A stretch of 64,000 nucleotides of DNA from Vibrio splendidus (GTDB lineage Bacteria; Pseudomonadota; Gammaproteobacteria; Enterobacterales; Vibrionaceae). A program made the translations under genes and the position numbers. Positions 47,868 to 56,925 of the stretch are shown piece after piece (the stretch's first letter is position 1; the number at the start of each line of letters is the position of its first letter). Location: NCBI RefSeq assembly GCF_003345295.1, contig NZ_CP031056.1:992001-1056000 (forward strand), in the 5' to 3' direction. The notes under the pieces were generated by a model. That model saw only the letters and a list, made by a program, of their open reading frames with translations. It made no database searches and had not been told where the DNA came from.

Positions 47868-48956
47868 TTAATCACTCCATGTGATCTTATTTCTACCGCT
47901 CTTCTTCGAAATGTAGAGTGCTTGATCGGCATCGTCGATAAGTTGTTCGACAGAGCCGAGAGCCTGTGACGCATATTTCACACCGATTGAAATTGTTACT
48001 TCTAACCGAAGGAGAGAAGGAGATTCTAATAGGGAGTTAACTAGCGATTCAATTGAAGCCTCAGTTTCTCCTTGGACCATCACTAAAAACTCTTCACCGC
48101 CGTATCGAAAGCAGTTACTGCTGGTTGGTAGCCTTTTTTGAATCTCATCGGCCAGTTCTTTGATCACCATATCACCCATTTGGTGGCCGTAGGTGTCGTT
48201 AATCGATTTGAAATGATCAATATCTATCATGATCGATGTTATGGATAACTGACGGTCTATGCTTGGTTCGATCACCTGATGAAGATAAAGGCGGTTGTAG
48301 CAACCCGTTAGCGCATCTTGATAAGAAAGGGCTTCAAACATATTAGATTGCTTGCGGAGTTGTATTGCTTGTTTACGAAGCTGTTCGGATTGAGTGAAGC
48401 GTTTATGCACTTCGAAATCTCGTCTTAAACAAGAAGCTGCAATAAGAATATAAGCTGAAGCGTATACGGAAATGGTTTCTATTTCGTGACTAGGCTCTGC
48501 TTCATAAAGCTGAGGGGTAAGGCCAATGAGATAAGCCAAAAAGATAAATGACAGAGTAGTGATGCTGTATTTAGCAGACAGTCTTGAAAAGGTTCCGATG
48601 TAGATCATTACTAGAATGATGCCACCTTGGTAATCGAAATTGTTCAACTCAATAGCGAGTCGACCTACATAGACCAAGAAAAGCGAGGTAATTACGAGGA
48701 AGGTACTTTCTACGAGTTCTAAAACGTTGGGTTTATTTGTAATGCAGTATCTTGCGACAACCATCATCAATAGAAAAAGTATGACTCGGAAAATGATAGG
48801 GGTTACGCACTCTGTACCAAAGTGGATGTAGTCGGTAACAATGAAAGCACAGAATATTGAGATTGGAATGTAGATGAAATTTATGTACGGCAAATAAATT
48901 TCATTATCGAAATAGGTTTTAAATCTTTGATTCTTGAACCCAGAATAAGAGCGCAT
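47868..48956 (-). CDS. Membrane diguanylate cyclase (GGDEF)
   Basis: 362 residues from ATG 48956 (a GTG 48 bases upstream is the alternative). About six N-terminal membrane helices form an uncharacterised sensor. The GGDEF domain keeps DALTGCYNR, DHFKSINDTYGH and an active-type signature FRYGGEEF. The RxxD inhibitory site expected five residues before is not seen. Probably makes cyclic di-GMP without product inhibition at that site. Confidence 0.88.
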   Translation of the reverse strand: MRSYSGFKNQRFKTYFDNEIYLPYINFIYIPISIFCAFIVTDYIHFGTECVTPIIFRVILFLLMMVVARYCITNKPNVLELVESTFLVITSLFLVYVGRLAIELNNFDYQGGIILVMIYIGTFSRLSAKYSITTLSFIFLAYLIGLTPQLYEAEPSHEIETISVYASAYILIAASCLRRDFEVHKRFTQSEQLRKQAIQLRKQSNMFEALSYQDALTGCYNRLYLHQVIEPSIDRQLSITSIMIDIDHFKSINDTYGHQMGDMVIKELADEIQKRLPTSSNCFRYGGEEFLVMVQGETEASIESLVNSLLESPSLLRLEVTISIGVKYASQALGSVEQLIDDADQALYISKKSGRNKITWSD

Positions 48957-49177
48957 TGAGAAACTAACCGAGATTGATACACAATAATTTGCGTAGTATG
49001 TCACAGTCTTTGGGATTGTAAATGACCGTTTCTATAGATTTGTCAGTATGTTAGCTAGATCAACAAACGGTAGAACGCAATATTCACGCCCTATTATCGA
49101 TAGAACGTGAATATATTAGAGGTTGGTGTAAGAGTGGTTAACAGAAACTAATGCAGATTAACAAAAACTAATAGCGA

Positions 49178-50122
49178 TTAGCGCTTGTTCTTTAAGTAAC
49201 GCTTACGACGTTCTTCTTTCTTTTTAATCTGCTGCTCAGCTTTCAGTGCAGCCGCTTCTTCTACTTCAACCAATTCTTTGGTGATCATCTCTGGTAGCTC
49301 TAGCGTTACTTTACCTAAAGTACCGTTGCGAAGTTCGTGAAGTAGGATTTCCGAACACTTGTGAATGTCTATATGACCACCTGCACGAAGTGCACCGCGC
49401 TTACGACCAATTGCTTCCATCAATTCGATGTCAGACTCTGGCAGCTCTTCAATTTGGTAGCGTTCTTTCAACAGGTGAGGGTACTGCTTCGCTAAGTACT
49501 CGACTGTGTAGAATGCCACTTCGTCGTATTCCATTGCTGTATCTTTTACCGCACCAGTCGCAGCTAAACGGAAGCCGCTGTGTGGGTTTTCTACTTTAGG
49601 CCAAAGGATCCCAGGAGTATCTGAAAGGATCACGCCGTTTTGCAGGTTGATACGTTGTTGGCGACGAGTTACCGCAGGTTGGTTACCCGTTACCGCAATC
49701 GTACGTCCAGCCAAACAGTTGATAATGGTCGATTTACCCACGTTAGGGATACCCATAATCATCGTGCGAATGTTCTTACCCATTTGTTCACGGTGCGGTG
49801 CTAATTTACGTACCAGCTCCATCACGTGGTTAACTTCTTCTTTTACGCTAGTAGTAATCGCAATCGCTTTAACGCCTTGCTCTTTCTCGAAGTGCTCAAT
49901 CCAACGCTCAGTGAGCTCAGGATCGGCAAGGTCGCGCTTGTTCAACACTTTTACACAAGGCTTATCGCCGCGCAGTGAAGAGATCATTGGGTTTTCACTA
50001 CTGAACGGGATACGAGCGTCCAGTACTTCGATGATCACATCAACCTGTGGGATAACTTCTTCGATTTCTTTGCGGGCTTTATGCATGTGACCCGGAAACC
50101 ATTGAATACTACTGTTAACCAT
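49178..50122 (-). CDS. ylqF: YlqF/RbgA-type ribosome assembly GTPase
   Basis: 314 residues, circularly permuted G motifs: NKRD (G4) comes before GIPNVGKS (G1) and DTPG (G3). WFPGHMHKARKEI at the N-terminus is the family mark. It acts in late 50S subunit assembly. The C-terminus is a lysine-rich tail (KKKEERRKRYLKNKR). It is the last clearly core gene before the island-like region; the sequence upstream of its start codon is where the character changes. Confidence 0.92.
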   Translation of the reverse strand: MVNSSIQWFPGHMHKARKEIEEVIPQVDVIIEVLDARIPFSSENPMISSLRGDKPCVKVLNKRDLADPELTERWIEHFEKEQGVKAIAITTSVKEEVNHVMELVRKLAPHREQMGKNIRTMIMGIPNVGKSTIINCLAGRTIAVTGNQPAVTRRQQRINLQNGVILSDTPGILWPKVENPHSGFRLAATGAVKDTAMEYDEVAFYTVEYLAKQYPHLLKERYQIEELPESDIELMEAIGRKRGALRAGGHIDIHKCSEILLHELRNGTLGKVTLELPEMITKELVEVEEAAALKAEQQIKKKEERRKRYLKNKR

Positions 50123-50157
50123 TTGAAACTATTACCTTTAAATTTTAGTTGTTTAAT

Positions 50158-50179
50158 GTGGGGTACAAAGTGGGGTACA
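50158..50179. repeat. Tandem GTGGGGTACA direct repeats at the island edge
   Basis: GTGGGGTACA occurs at 50158-50167 and again at 50170-50179, 36 bases upstream of ylqF. Paired GGGGTACA motifs are what I would expect at integrase arm or attachment regions, but no integrase is in view. Confidence 0.4.
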
Positions 50180-50625
50180 TAAGATTTGATAAGGAAATCA
50201 CAATACATGTACTGTTTCGTCGCCACAATAAACTTTGATAAAGAGATCTTAACACTTTATAAGGGTAGCGTGAATCGAATAACAGGTGTGAAGGCGTAGA
50301 GAGTATTTAAAATAAATTTCTAGGGATGATTGCGATGGATAAAGCAGATAGAAAGCGATGGAGCTCCTGTTCTTAGCTATATCTTAATTTGGTTCTAGTG
50401 ATTGAGAGAGGTGCGTATATCAAGGAGGTAGTTTTTAAAATGAAGAGGTTCTGAAGTAACACAACGCTACTGTGTATGGGTGAGTCAAATTCTACGTAAA
50501 GAAATGCGCTTAACTCATCATGTTGCGGGATAACAGTGCTCTATAGAAATTAATTGTAAAGTGGAATTTTGCGTTTACATATCGAAGTGAAAATCCCACT
50601 TATCATGGTAAGCCTAAAGTAAGAG
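50180..50625. other. Non-coding region at the left end of the island
   Basis: About 450 AT-rich bases with no credible ORF, promoter or hairpin that I can name. Confidence 0.3.
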
Positions 50626-50892
50626 TTATGCGGCTAATGCTAAATAGCTATCATCAAGAAAGTACTGACGTTTTTCGACTAGCTCTGATACCACAACCTT
50701 GAGGTCTTTGCCCAAGACCATTGCAGCAATTATGCTATCAATCTCATGAGAAAGAAATCCAACCGAGTTCGCGCCAAGAGATATTGAAGGTGGGAAAGTT
50801 CCATCATTAATTTTGCGATGAAGTGTTGCCATCGAAAATGGGATGCGTGCTAAAACGTCTTTTTTACGTTCGATCTTGAATTTAATGCTCAT
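50626..50892 (-). CDS. AlpA-family excisionase/transcriptional regulator
   Basis: 88 residues from ATG 50892 (TAGG six bases upstream). The pattern RKKDVLARIPFSMATLHRKINDGTFPPSISLG is the MerR-like winged helix of AlpA proteins, with a helical C-terminal extension (SELVEKRQYFLDDSYLALAA). AlpA proteins switch on or direct excision of cryptic prophages, phage satellites and integrated islands. A key clue that the DNA from here on is mobile. Confidence 0.8.
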   Translation of the reverse strand: MSIKFKIERKKDVLARIPFSMATLHRKINDGTFPPSISLGANSVGFLSHEIDSIIAAMVLGKDLKVVVSELVEKRQYFLDDSYLALAA

Positions 50893-51303
50893 AAAAAACC
50901 TATATGTCACTGTTCAAATCAGTGAAATGAGTGGATGGTTTTCAAATGTTTATGAGAACTAAGTGGCATAATGTGCCAAGGGAAAAATCGTTTGCATAAT
51001 TTATCGCCAGCAAACAAGGCTCTATATTGTTAGTAACTCCTTCAAGTTGAATACAAAGTAAATTGTGAGGACAGTTTTACGAGGTGAATATGTTAACTGC
51101 TACTTATTTGCTTGGTAAAGGTGAAACATTTGCACATGCAATTATTTGTGATTAACCTCACGCTTAGTGGTGCTTTTTGTTTAATGTGTAAGCGATTCAA
51201 GTTGTTGGTTTATATAGTTAAATGATTAATACGATAAAGTTAAATCATATAACCTCCTAAATGCCGCGTGTGTAGTGGCATTTAGGGGGCTTCGATCTGA
51301 ATC
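50893..51303. other. Non-coding region with a hairpin (51256-51286)
   Basis: About 410 bases without a gene. It holds a perfect 10-base stem CCTAAATGCC / GGCATTTAGG around a short loop, 18 bases past the stop of the replication-like gene, a probable terminator. TGGCA-TAATG-TGCCA lies at 50964-50978. Confidence 0.5.
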
Positions 51304-53628
51304 CTAGCTGATGGTGTTTCTAAAAGCTAAAGCTCTATCATCAAGTTTAATTCTCACTAAGTTTTTGTTGCCATTGTATCCATGCTTTGGCCATATATAC
51401 CCCAATGAGGTTAATAGGGATTTTAAGAGTTTGGTTGCTCGGGCCTGTGTACATTCCTCATAAAACTTTACTCTTGGAAGTACCTCATGAAAATATTCAT
51501 GGTTGTCATAAATTTTTCGCGAAATTTCAAGAACCTGTGGACGTGAAAGTCTAAGTTTTTCATCACGATTACTATATTCAGAACTCTCAAAGGTCATTGA
51601 ATTCAGAATCTTGGCAGGTTCAATGAGGTGTTTTGTCGTTTTGTCCTTGTTTGGTTGACTAGTCCAGATATGTTTGAAAAGCTGTTTATTCGTAAAAGAC
51701 ATATCAAAAAGAACATCTTCTTCTTTTACTGAACTAATCTGATAATCACGCATGATCTCGAATTTCTTTATCATCGCTTGCTCTTGGAAACCTACTTGGT
51801 TTGTTGCCATGAGCCTGTCTACTTCTGTTTGCGTGGTTAGAGGTGCATCCAAAATTGCTTGTATTCGACTCTCTTTCTCCAATCCATTCAATACATTGAG
51901 CTGATTTTGTCCTTTCTTCAATAATTCATGGGTAGTGGTTAATATTTGAACATTGAATCCAAGTTGTTTAAGCGCCCATCTCATACTTAATGGTTGATTG
52001 CTATTGAACAGCTTGCGCTTGTTAACAAATTCTAGATTCAATAGGTCACAATCTGAATCAAGAAAATTGTTTTGTATTGGTTGATAGTCGTAAATAAAAT
52101 TTGATGTTAGATAGAACGTTATTTTCGTGCTAGTTCTGAACCTTTTTGAAAAATTAATCAGTTCTTTCACACCCAGCGTTAGATCACTCATCACGTTCAC
52201 ATTGTCTGTATAGTCACTTTCTATCGAATACCCTGAAGCAAGACATGGAGATGCGAAAATCTTGTCGTATTTCAAACATTCCTCAGAAGGATTTTTTAGA
52301 AATTTAGCTTGTTCTGATGAGCCTTTGTTAGCTCCTGTAATAACAAGTATTTTCTTACGAAAAGCTGCTTTTTCGCATGGTTGTCCAGATCTATCTTTTA
52401 ATCCCAAATCTATCATTACAAGTCTGAGTGATTTGAGTGTGTCAAATAAAATGACCTTTTCATTTTTAAACTGGTTTCTTGTATGTGTGAAAACATGAAG
52501 CTTGTCTGCAATAGTGACGTTCACATTTTTATATGGGTTATGTGTTGCTTTTATAACCTGGATGTTTTTGCCTAGTTTTTTCAACCAACATAATGTTGTG
52601 TCTGTAATATCGGCGTCAGCCACAACAATCTTTGGAGCCCTGATAATTGCTTTACTCAAGATTTCAAAAACTTCTTCTCGTGGCATTGTATTGTTGCTCT
52701 TTGAGCAAACAGTCGAAGTGACTTTTTCAAATTCATCGATAATAAGTACGTCGCAACTGAGTAAGAAAGACGCAATGTGATCTTTGTAGCTACTGTTAAC
52801 TACAACTCCAAGTGCATCTGCATTTTCTATCTCATACAAGGACGCTTTTTTATAAGAAATTGCATCAGTCATTTCACAGAACTGTTCAACTAATGGAATG
52901 AGATAAGAAAGATACACGACACGCTTTTTACTATCAGCAGACTTCGAAATAGGTTGCAGTACATTTTTAGTTTTCCCTGTTCCTGCTCTACCTAAGAGTG
53001 CATATGTGTCGTATTTTTCAGAGTCGATGTAGTGGCCCACATCCGCAAAAGTTTCGACTTCAACAATATCGTCAAAGTTGGATACTCTAGTTGCCTTTAT
53101 GAGTTCGCTTTCGTGCGACGCTTCAAGTTCTTGTAACTTGGAGAGAAGCTTTCTGTAACTATCATCGGAGCTACCTGGAAGAAAGTGATTTAGGCAAGCC
53201 TCTGCTGAGTCAAACCGAAGCGGGATTTGCTGAATTAAGTACCTAGAAAGGAATGATGCTAACTCTTCACTTGGATGTATCTTGTAAGCTTCAAATAAGT
53301 ACTGAAATGAATGGTAGCTAGAGTAGTCAACGCCCGTTACTACATCAATAATATGCTTTTTATCAGCTTTGAAGTTTTCAAGCATTACAATTGAGGACGC
53401 CTCTGGAAGTGACTTAGAATCGACTGCAAACTGTATGTCTTTTATTCCTGCTTGTTTATATGATCGGTAAATTTCCATAATGTTTGTTTGACCATATATT
53501 GGCGCCACGATCCTTCTATCTGATGAAGAATACTCGACACCATTTGATACAAGAATCGTGACTTTATCGAATGCATGACCAGCCATGACAATGTGTTCTG
53601 ATGTTGTTGATTTATTAGTAATTTTCAT
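51304..53628 (-). CDS. SF2 helicase / origin-binding-type replication protein
   Basis: 774 residues, AAAAGG before the ATG. An N-terminal domain of about 200 residues is followed by a DEAD-like core: Walker A GRAGTGKT (213-220), DE-box VLIIDEFEK (DE 298-299), VVADADIT (motif III-like), and a second RecA-like domain with ASPCLASGYSIE and the arginine-rich FSKRFRTSTK. This resembles replication helicases such as the CyRepA1/origin-binding group found on plasmids and satellites. With AlpA nearby it is probably the element's replication initiator. The C-terminal 250 residues match nothing I know. Confidence 0.6.
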   Translation of the reverse strand: MKITNKSTTSEHIVMAGHAFDKVTILVSNGVEYSSSDRRIVAPIYGQTNIMEIYRSYKQAGIKDIQFAVDSKSLPEASSIVMLENFKADKKHIIDVVTGVDYSSYHSFQYLFEAYKIHPSEELASFLSRYLIQQIPLRFDSAEACLNHFLPGSSDDSYRKLLSKLQELEASHESELIKATRVSNFDDIVEVETFADVGHYIDSEKYDTYALLGRAGTGKTKNVLQPISKSADSKKRVVYLSYLIPLVEQFCEMTDAISYKKASLYEIENADALGVVVNSSYKDHIASFLLSCDVLIIDEFEKVTSTVCSKSNNTMPREEVFEILSKAIIRAPKIVVADADITDTTLCWLKKLGKNIQVIKATHNPYKNVNVTIADKLHVFTHTRNQFKNEKVILFDTLKSLRLVMIDLGLKDRSGQPCEKAAFRKKILVITGANKGSSEQAKFLKNPSEECLKYDKIFASPCLASGYSIESDYTDNVNVMSDLTLGVKELINFSKRFRTSTKITFYLTSNFIYDYQPIQNNFLDSDCDLLNLEFVNKRKLFNSNQPLSMRWALKQLGFNVQILTTTHELLKKGQNQLNVLNGLEKESRIQAILDAPLTTQTEVDRLMATNQVGFQEQAMIKKFEIMRDYQISSVKEEDVLFDMSFTNKQLFKHIWTSQPNKDKTTKHLIEPAKILNSMTFESSEYSNRDEKLRLSRPQVLEISRKIYDNHEYFHEVLPRVKFYEECTQARATKLLKSLLTSLGYIWPKHGYNGNKNLVRIKLDDRALAFRNTIS

Positions 53629-53768
53629 ATTTACCTTTTTATAATTATTTTGGTTTTATGTGGTGGAAACTGTTTAAAATTGGCCCTTTAGAATGAACCA
53701 TAATCGATAGATTCAAAGAGGGACTCTTTGGAGGGTTTACTACTGACATTTATAAGCAAAGCGTTGCC

Positions 53769-53993
53769 TTAAGTAAAAGGGGGGCACTTTGAAGTGTTTA
53801 TATATAAATAAGGGAAAGTGCCCCTATGAGCAGTTTTCCAAAACTTCGTTTTGAATTGCTCGAGATGCTTATACTTTGAGCACTCGACAAGAAAAGGGAG
53901 GTCTTTTAATGCACTAAGAGTTTTCAAGGCTTTTATGTTGCGGTTTGAGTTTAAGTTTTGGTTTAAGGCTCTTCTATAGATAAGTTTGTTCAT
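53769..53993 (-). CDS. Doubtful small ORF (74 aa)
   Basis: A basic peptide starting MNKLIYRRALNQNLN. There is no Shine-Dalgarno and the 3' end runs through the inverted repeat at 53781-53824. It may be a real small DNA-binding protein or chance. Listed for completeness. Confidence 0.25.
   Translation of the reverse strand: MNKLIYRRALNQNLNSNRNIKALKTLSALKDLPFLVECSKYKHLEQFKTKFWKTAHRGTFPYLYINTSKCPPFT
53781..53824. repeat. Long inverted repeat GGGGCACTTT / AAAGTGCCCC
   Basis: Two perfect 10-base arms (53781-53790 and 53815-53824) with a 24-base AT-rich centre. The same GGCACTTT core recurs as a tighter palindrome at 60473-60496 and in variant form near 54161. Confidence 0.7.
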
Positions 53994-54611
53994 GGTGGTT
54001 TGCCGTTGATTTGGTCAAACCTTAACGTAGATACGGTTCTGACACCATATACTACTACTTATAAAATCAATGGGTTAGGTGATTTTTAAACGTTGTTATT
54101 GTTAATCAATATGTTACGGATTGTATTTTTTCAAGATGGTTCACATGTCTTGCTTCTTAAAGGGCCACTTTCTTCTGTATGTATAAAATAAGTTCATATT
54201 GCCCCTGTTTTAAAGTTCGCCAAAGCTTAGCTGTAAACTAAATCGATATGTTCATGAGCATTGCTCATGGAAAATTTTTTGTAAATGATGTCCTAGGCAT
54301 GATTTTGTAGTTACACCCTTTGAATAACGTATAGATTAATTTATGTGATCTGAGTCTAAATAGTAAAACCCCATAGAAACTAGATACTATTTCCATTAAG
54401 AAAGTTATGAAAGGAGCTAACTGATTGAGTTAGATGTATAAGTTCATACTCAATCTAAACTTTAGTAATATTAGATTTAATAAACTGGATTAAGTTGCTG
54501 ATTTAAAAGATTAATATCCATTAGTGCTAATTGATAAAGCAGTCAATTTTAGTATTATTTACTACGAAAGTAGGGGGCTCCTCTACCATTAATAAATTTG
54601 AGGTAAATAAT

Positions 54612-55043
54612 ATGAAGAAACAAAAGCTCACACTAATTAGAGGCATTCCTGGGTCAGGAAAAACAACAATGGCTTCAAAACTTGATGCCCGTTTGGTCGA
54701 AGCAGATATGTTTTTTGTAGATAAAGATGGTAAGTACAGCCATTGCCCGCAGTACATTAAAGATGCTCATGCATGGTGTCGACTTGAGATGAAACGTCTT
54801 CTAAGAGCTGGATATGATGTTGTCGTAGCCAATACCTTTATTAAAGGCTGGGAGCTTCAAAGCTACATCAATGCGACACAGAACCTTGATATTGAGTTGG
54901 AGGTTATTGAAGCTGAAGGGAAGTATCAAAATATACACGGTGTTCCAGACTGGACTGTTGAGCGAATGAATCAGCAATTTGAAACATTTGTACCAAAATC
55001 AAGGCAGAGCTCACTTAATACTATCGTGTCTACGGAGGTATAA
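54612..55043 (+). CDS. P-loop (AAA_33-type) kinase
   Basis: 143 residues from ATG 54612 (GAGGT eight bases upstream; the longer frame lacks a site). Walker A GIPGSGKTT (residues 11-19), EADMFF, then AHAWCRLEMKRLLRAGYDVVVANTF. This is the pattern of small nucleic-acid or nucleoside kinases (polynucleotide-kinase and NEDD4BP2-like families) often carried by phages. Substrate unknown. It is co-directional with the next gene, four bases away. Confidence 0.75.
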   Translation: MKKQKLTLIRGIPGSGKTTMASKLDARLVEADMFFVDKDGKYSHCPQYIKDAHAWCRLEMKRLLRAGYDVVVANTFIKGWELQSYINATQNLDIELEVIEAEGKYQNIHGVPDWTVERMNQQFETFVPKSRQSSLNTIVSTEV

Positions 55044-55047
55044 GTAT

Positions 55048-55323
55048 ATGCTTGCAAAAGACATAGATTTTTTCTATAGAAAACATATTCGTGCGGCTAG
55101 AAAGGCAGCTAAAGGTCTCTCAGGGCTTGATAGGGCAGAAGCCATTTATATTTATTTTGAATATGAAACGCAGCACCCTCATGCGCGATATACATACGAT
55201 CAGGAAATGATGAATCGTCACTCTGATCATCAATTTCCAATTGATTTGATGAAAGTCATGAGCTCATTATCTGCTACAAATGACTGGCTTGACCTAGATA
55301 GTAAAACCAATACTTCTGATTGA
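55048..55323 (+). CDS. Small hypothetical partner of the P-loop kinase
   Basis: 91 residues from ATG 55048, with a strong GGAGG nine bases upstream. Charged; an Arg/Lys-rich first part (FYRKHIRAARKAAKGL), then aromatic and acidic residues. No recognised domain. The tight spacing implies joint expression with the kinase; an antitoxin or adaptor role is only a guess. Confidence 0.65.
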   Translation: MLAKDIDFFYRKHIRAARKAAKGLSGLDRAEAIYIYFEYETQHPHARYTYDQEMMNRHSDHQFPIDLMKVMSSLSATNDWLDLDSKTNTSD

Positions 55324-55787
55324 ATAACTTCATTATGGCTACTCTGAGATTGCACAGAAATAAATACTGATCATAGTGGATGTCAGAGAGCATCGGGGGG
55401 CCTCATACTGGAAACCAGCTCTGGTTTTGGGGTTTATGGTGTTATCTTCTTATCATTATAAGGACATTACACAACAGACCTAATTTTAATGGGGTATCAG
55501 TTAATACGTGATGAGATACATTATTATTGAGTCATTTCAACTTTAAAAATTCTTAACATCCCAACCCAAATTTAAGACTTCTTAAATGGACTAAGAATCG
55601 GTAAGAACTTTCCCATGAGCTTCGCTCACGAATCTGTCGATTTATTCAAAGCACCGCTTTGGTGGTGCTCTATAAGGGTTATATCGCCAATTAATCTGAC
55701 GTATCAATGGAGTTGTACATGACTTGTTGGACATCTGTTTGAGCAACTATTATCCTGTTATAACAGTCATTTTTTACGAGATTGCCC
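55324..55787. other. Non-coding region with small hairpins
   Basis: About 460 bases without a gene. It contains AAACCA-GCTC-TGGTTT (55412-55427), ATGAGC-TTC-GCTCAC near 55613-55628 (similar to the hairpin near 54253) and AGCACC/GGTGCT (55650-55669). Confidence 0.35.
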
Positions 55788-56588
55788 GTGGATACGTTGT
55801 TTCAAGTGATATCAGATTTGCATGAAGAGTTTAGTGGAACCACCATTAAACAATTGGTTAACCCTGATGCTGATATTGTGATACTTGGTGGGGATATTAC
55901 GCATGGGGTAGGGCTAGCAGAGCTCGCTTTCCAAGCGGCTAAATCAAACCTTGATATTGAATTTATCGTGATTGCTGGTAACCATGAGTTGTATCCTCAA
56001 GGTTTCGATTATCTTGATTATTTGAGCTGTTTACCTTTTTGGAATCAATTGAGTGACAACTTGCATTTTCTCGAAAACACATCGGTAGTTATTGATAAGT
56101 ATGATCTTGAAATATTTGGAGGGATTGGTTGGACAAACCTCAGTGGGCTAAATGACGTCAACACTCTCTTCTTACAGATGAGAATCAATGATTTCAAATA
56201 CATAACAGTGAATAATCAGACGTTGACACCTTCAAAAATGAGGGAGTTAAACGCTGAGTTTAGGAGTTCCTGTATTGAATCTATGTCTAACTCTCTAAAG
56301 AAGAAGAAGCTGGTTGTTTCTCACTTTCCACAGACTTTTGAATTGAAACACTCAGGCTATCCAGTTGACCTTTTAACGTGTTATTTCTGCTCTGATGACA
56401 ATGAGTTAATCCGAGAGTTAGCCGAGCATGGAGTAAGCGTTATGGTTAGTGGGCATACTCACGATAATTTTGATCGCATTGTTGAGGGTGTAAGACAGGT
56501 TTCAAGCCAGGTAGGGTATCCCCACGAAGGGAAGTTTGACAACAACCTTTTGAACTCCAGACTGTTACATAATCTACTTAAGACATGA
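55788..56588 (+). CDS. Calcineurin-like metallophosphoesterase
   Basis: 266 residues from GTG 55788 (ACGAG seven bases upstream; TTG at 55782 is too close). Motifs in order: SDLHEEF, GGDITHG, AGNHE, SHFPQTF and GHTHDNFD, covering the two-metal site. It cleaves a phosphoester; bacterial relatives act on nucleotides, RNA or phosphoproteins. The protein is cytoplasmic. Lone gene in the island; role in defence not established. Confidence 0.85.
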   Translation: MDTLFQVISDLHEEFSGTTIKQLVNPDADIVILGGDITHGVGLAELAFQAAKSNLDIEFIVIAGNHELYPQGFDYLDYLSCLPFWNQLSDNLHFLENTSVVIDKYDLEIFGGIGWTNLSGLNDVNTLFLQMRINDFKYITVNNQTLTPSKMRELNAEFRSSCIESMSNSLKKKKLVVSHFPQTFELKHSGYPVDLLTCYFCSDDNELIRELAEHGVSVMVSGHTHDNFDRIVEGVRQVSSQVGYPHEGKFDNNLLNSRLLHNLLKT

Positions 56589-56925
56589 GAAACCGATGGG
56601 GTACTCAATGTTTTAAGCGAGGAACTTAAAGTTATCTTGTGAATTTACTTATCTAATAAAATGCGGAGTTAGTTCAAGTATAACAAAGTAACTTTATAGA
56701 ATATTGTAAATTTCAAGGGCAGAGAAAACTTTTAGCCAACCCAATTATACCGTTTGCACATATATGTTGAGTCAGGTATTATTTTTCTGCGCATTCTAGA
56801 GGCGTTCTTGGATACCAAAGTTGCTTAGCTCAACACTAGTTCAAAATTTGTTTATTTAATGGTCAAGGCAGAAAAACCTACTTAATCTCTCGTACCAAGA
56901 AGTGAGATAAATTGCAGGATTAATT
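56589..56925. other. Non-coding region
   Basis: About 340 AT-rich bases between two island genes; nothing recognised. Confidence 0.3.

Larger units (their letters stand above)
53629..54611. other. Long non-coding region; possible replication origin of the element
   Basis: About 980 bases, very AT-rich and dense in inverted repeats: GGGGCACTTT/AAAGTGCCCC, AAAGAG-GGA-CTCTTT near 53716-53730, GGTTTG...CAAACC near 53998-54025, a GGGCCACTTT variant near 54161, and CATGAGC-ATT-GCTCATG near 54253-54270 followed by a T-rich run. It lies upstream of the replication-like gene, where an iteron-type origin could sit. Apart from one weak 74-codon frame I see no gene. Confidence 0.4.

Noticed and set aside
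50035..50226. 63-codon frame across the ylqF start and GTGGGGTACA repeats
   Set aside because: It overlaps the conserved ylqF start in another frame; the apparent peptide only reflects the repeat.
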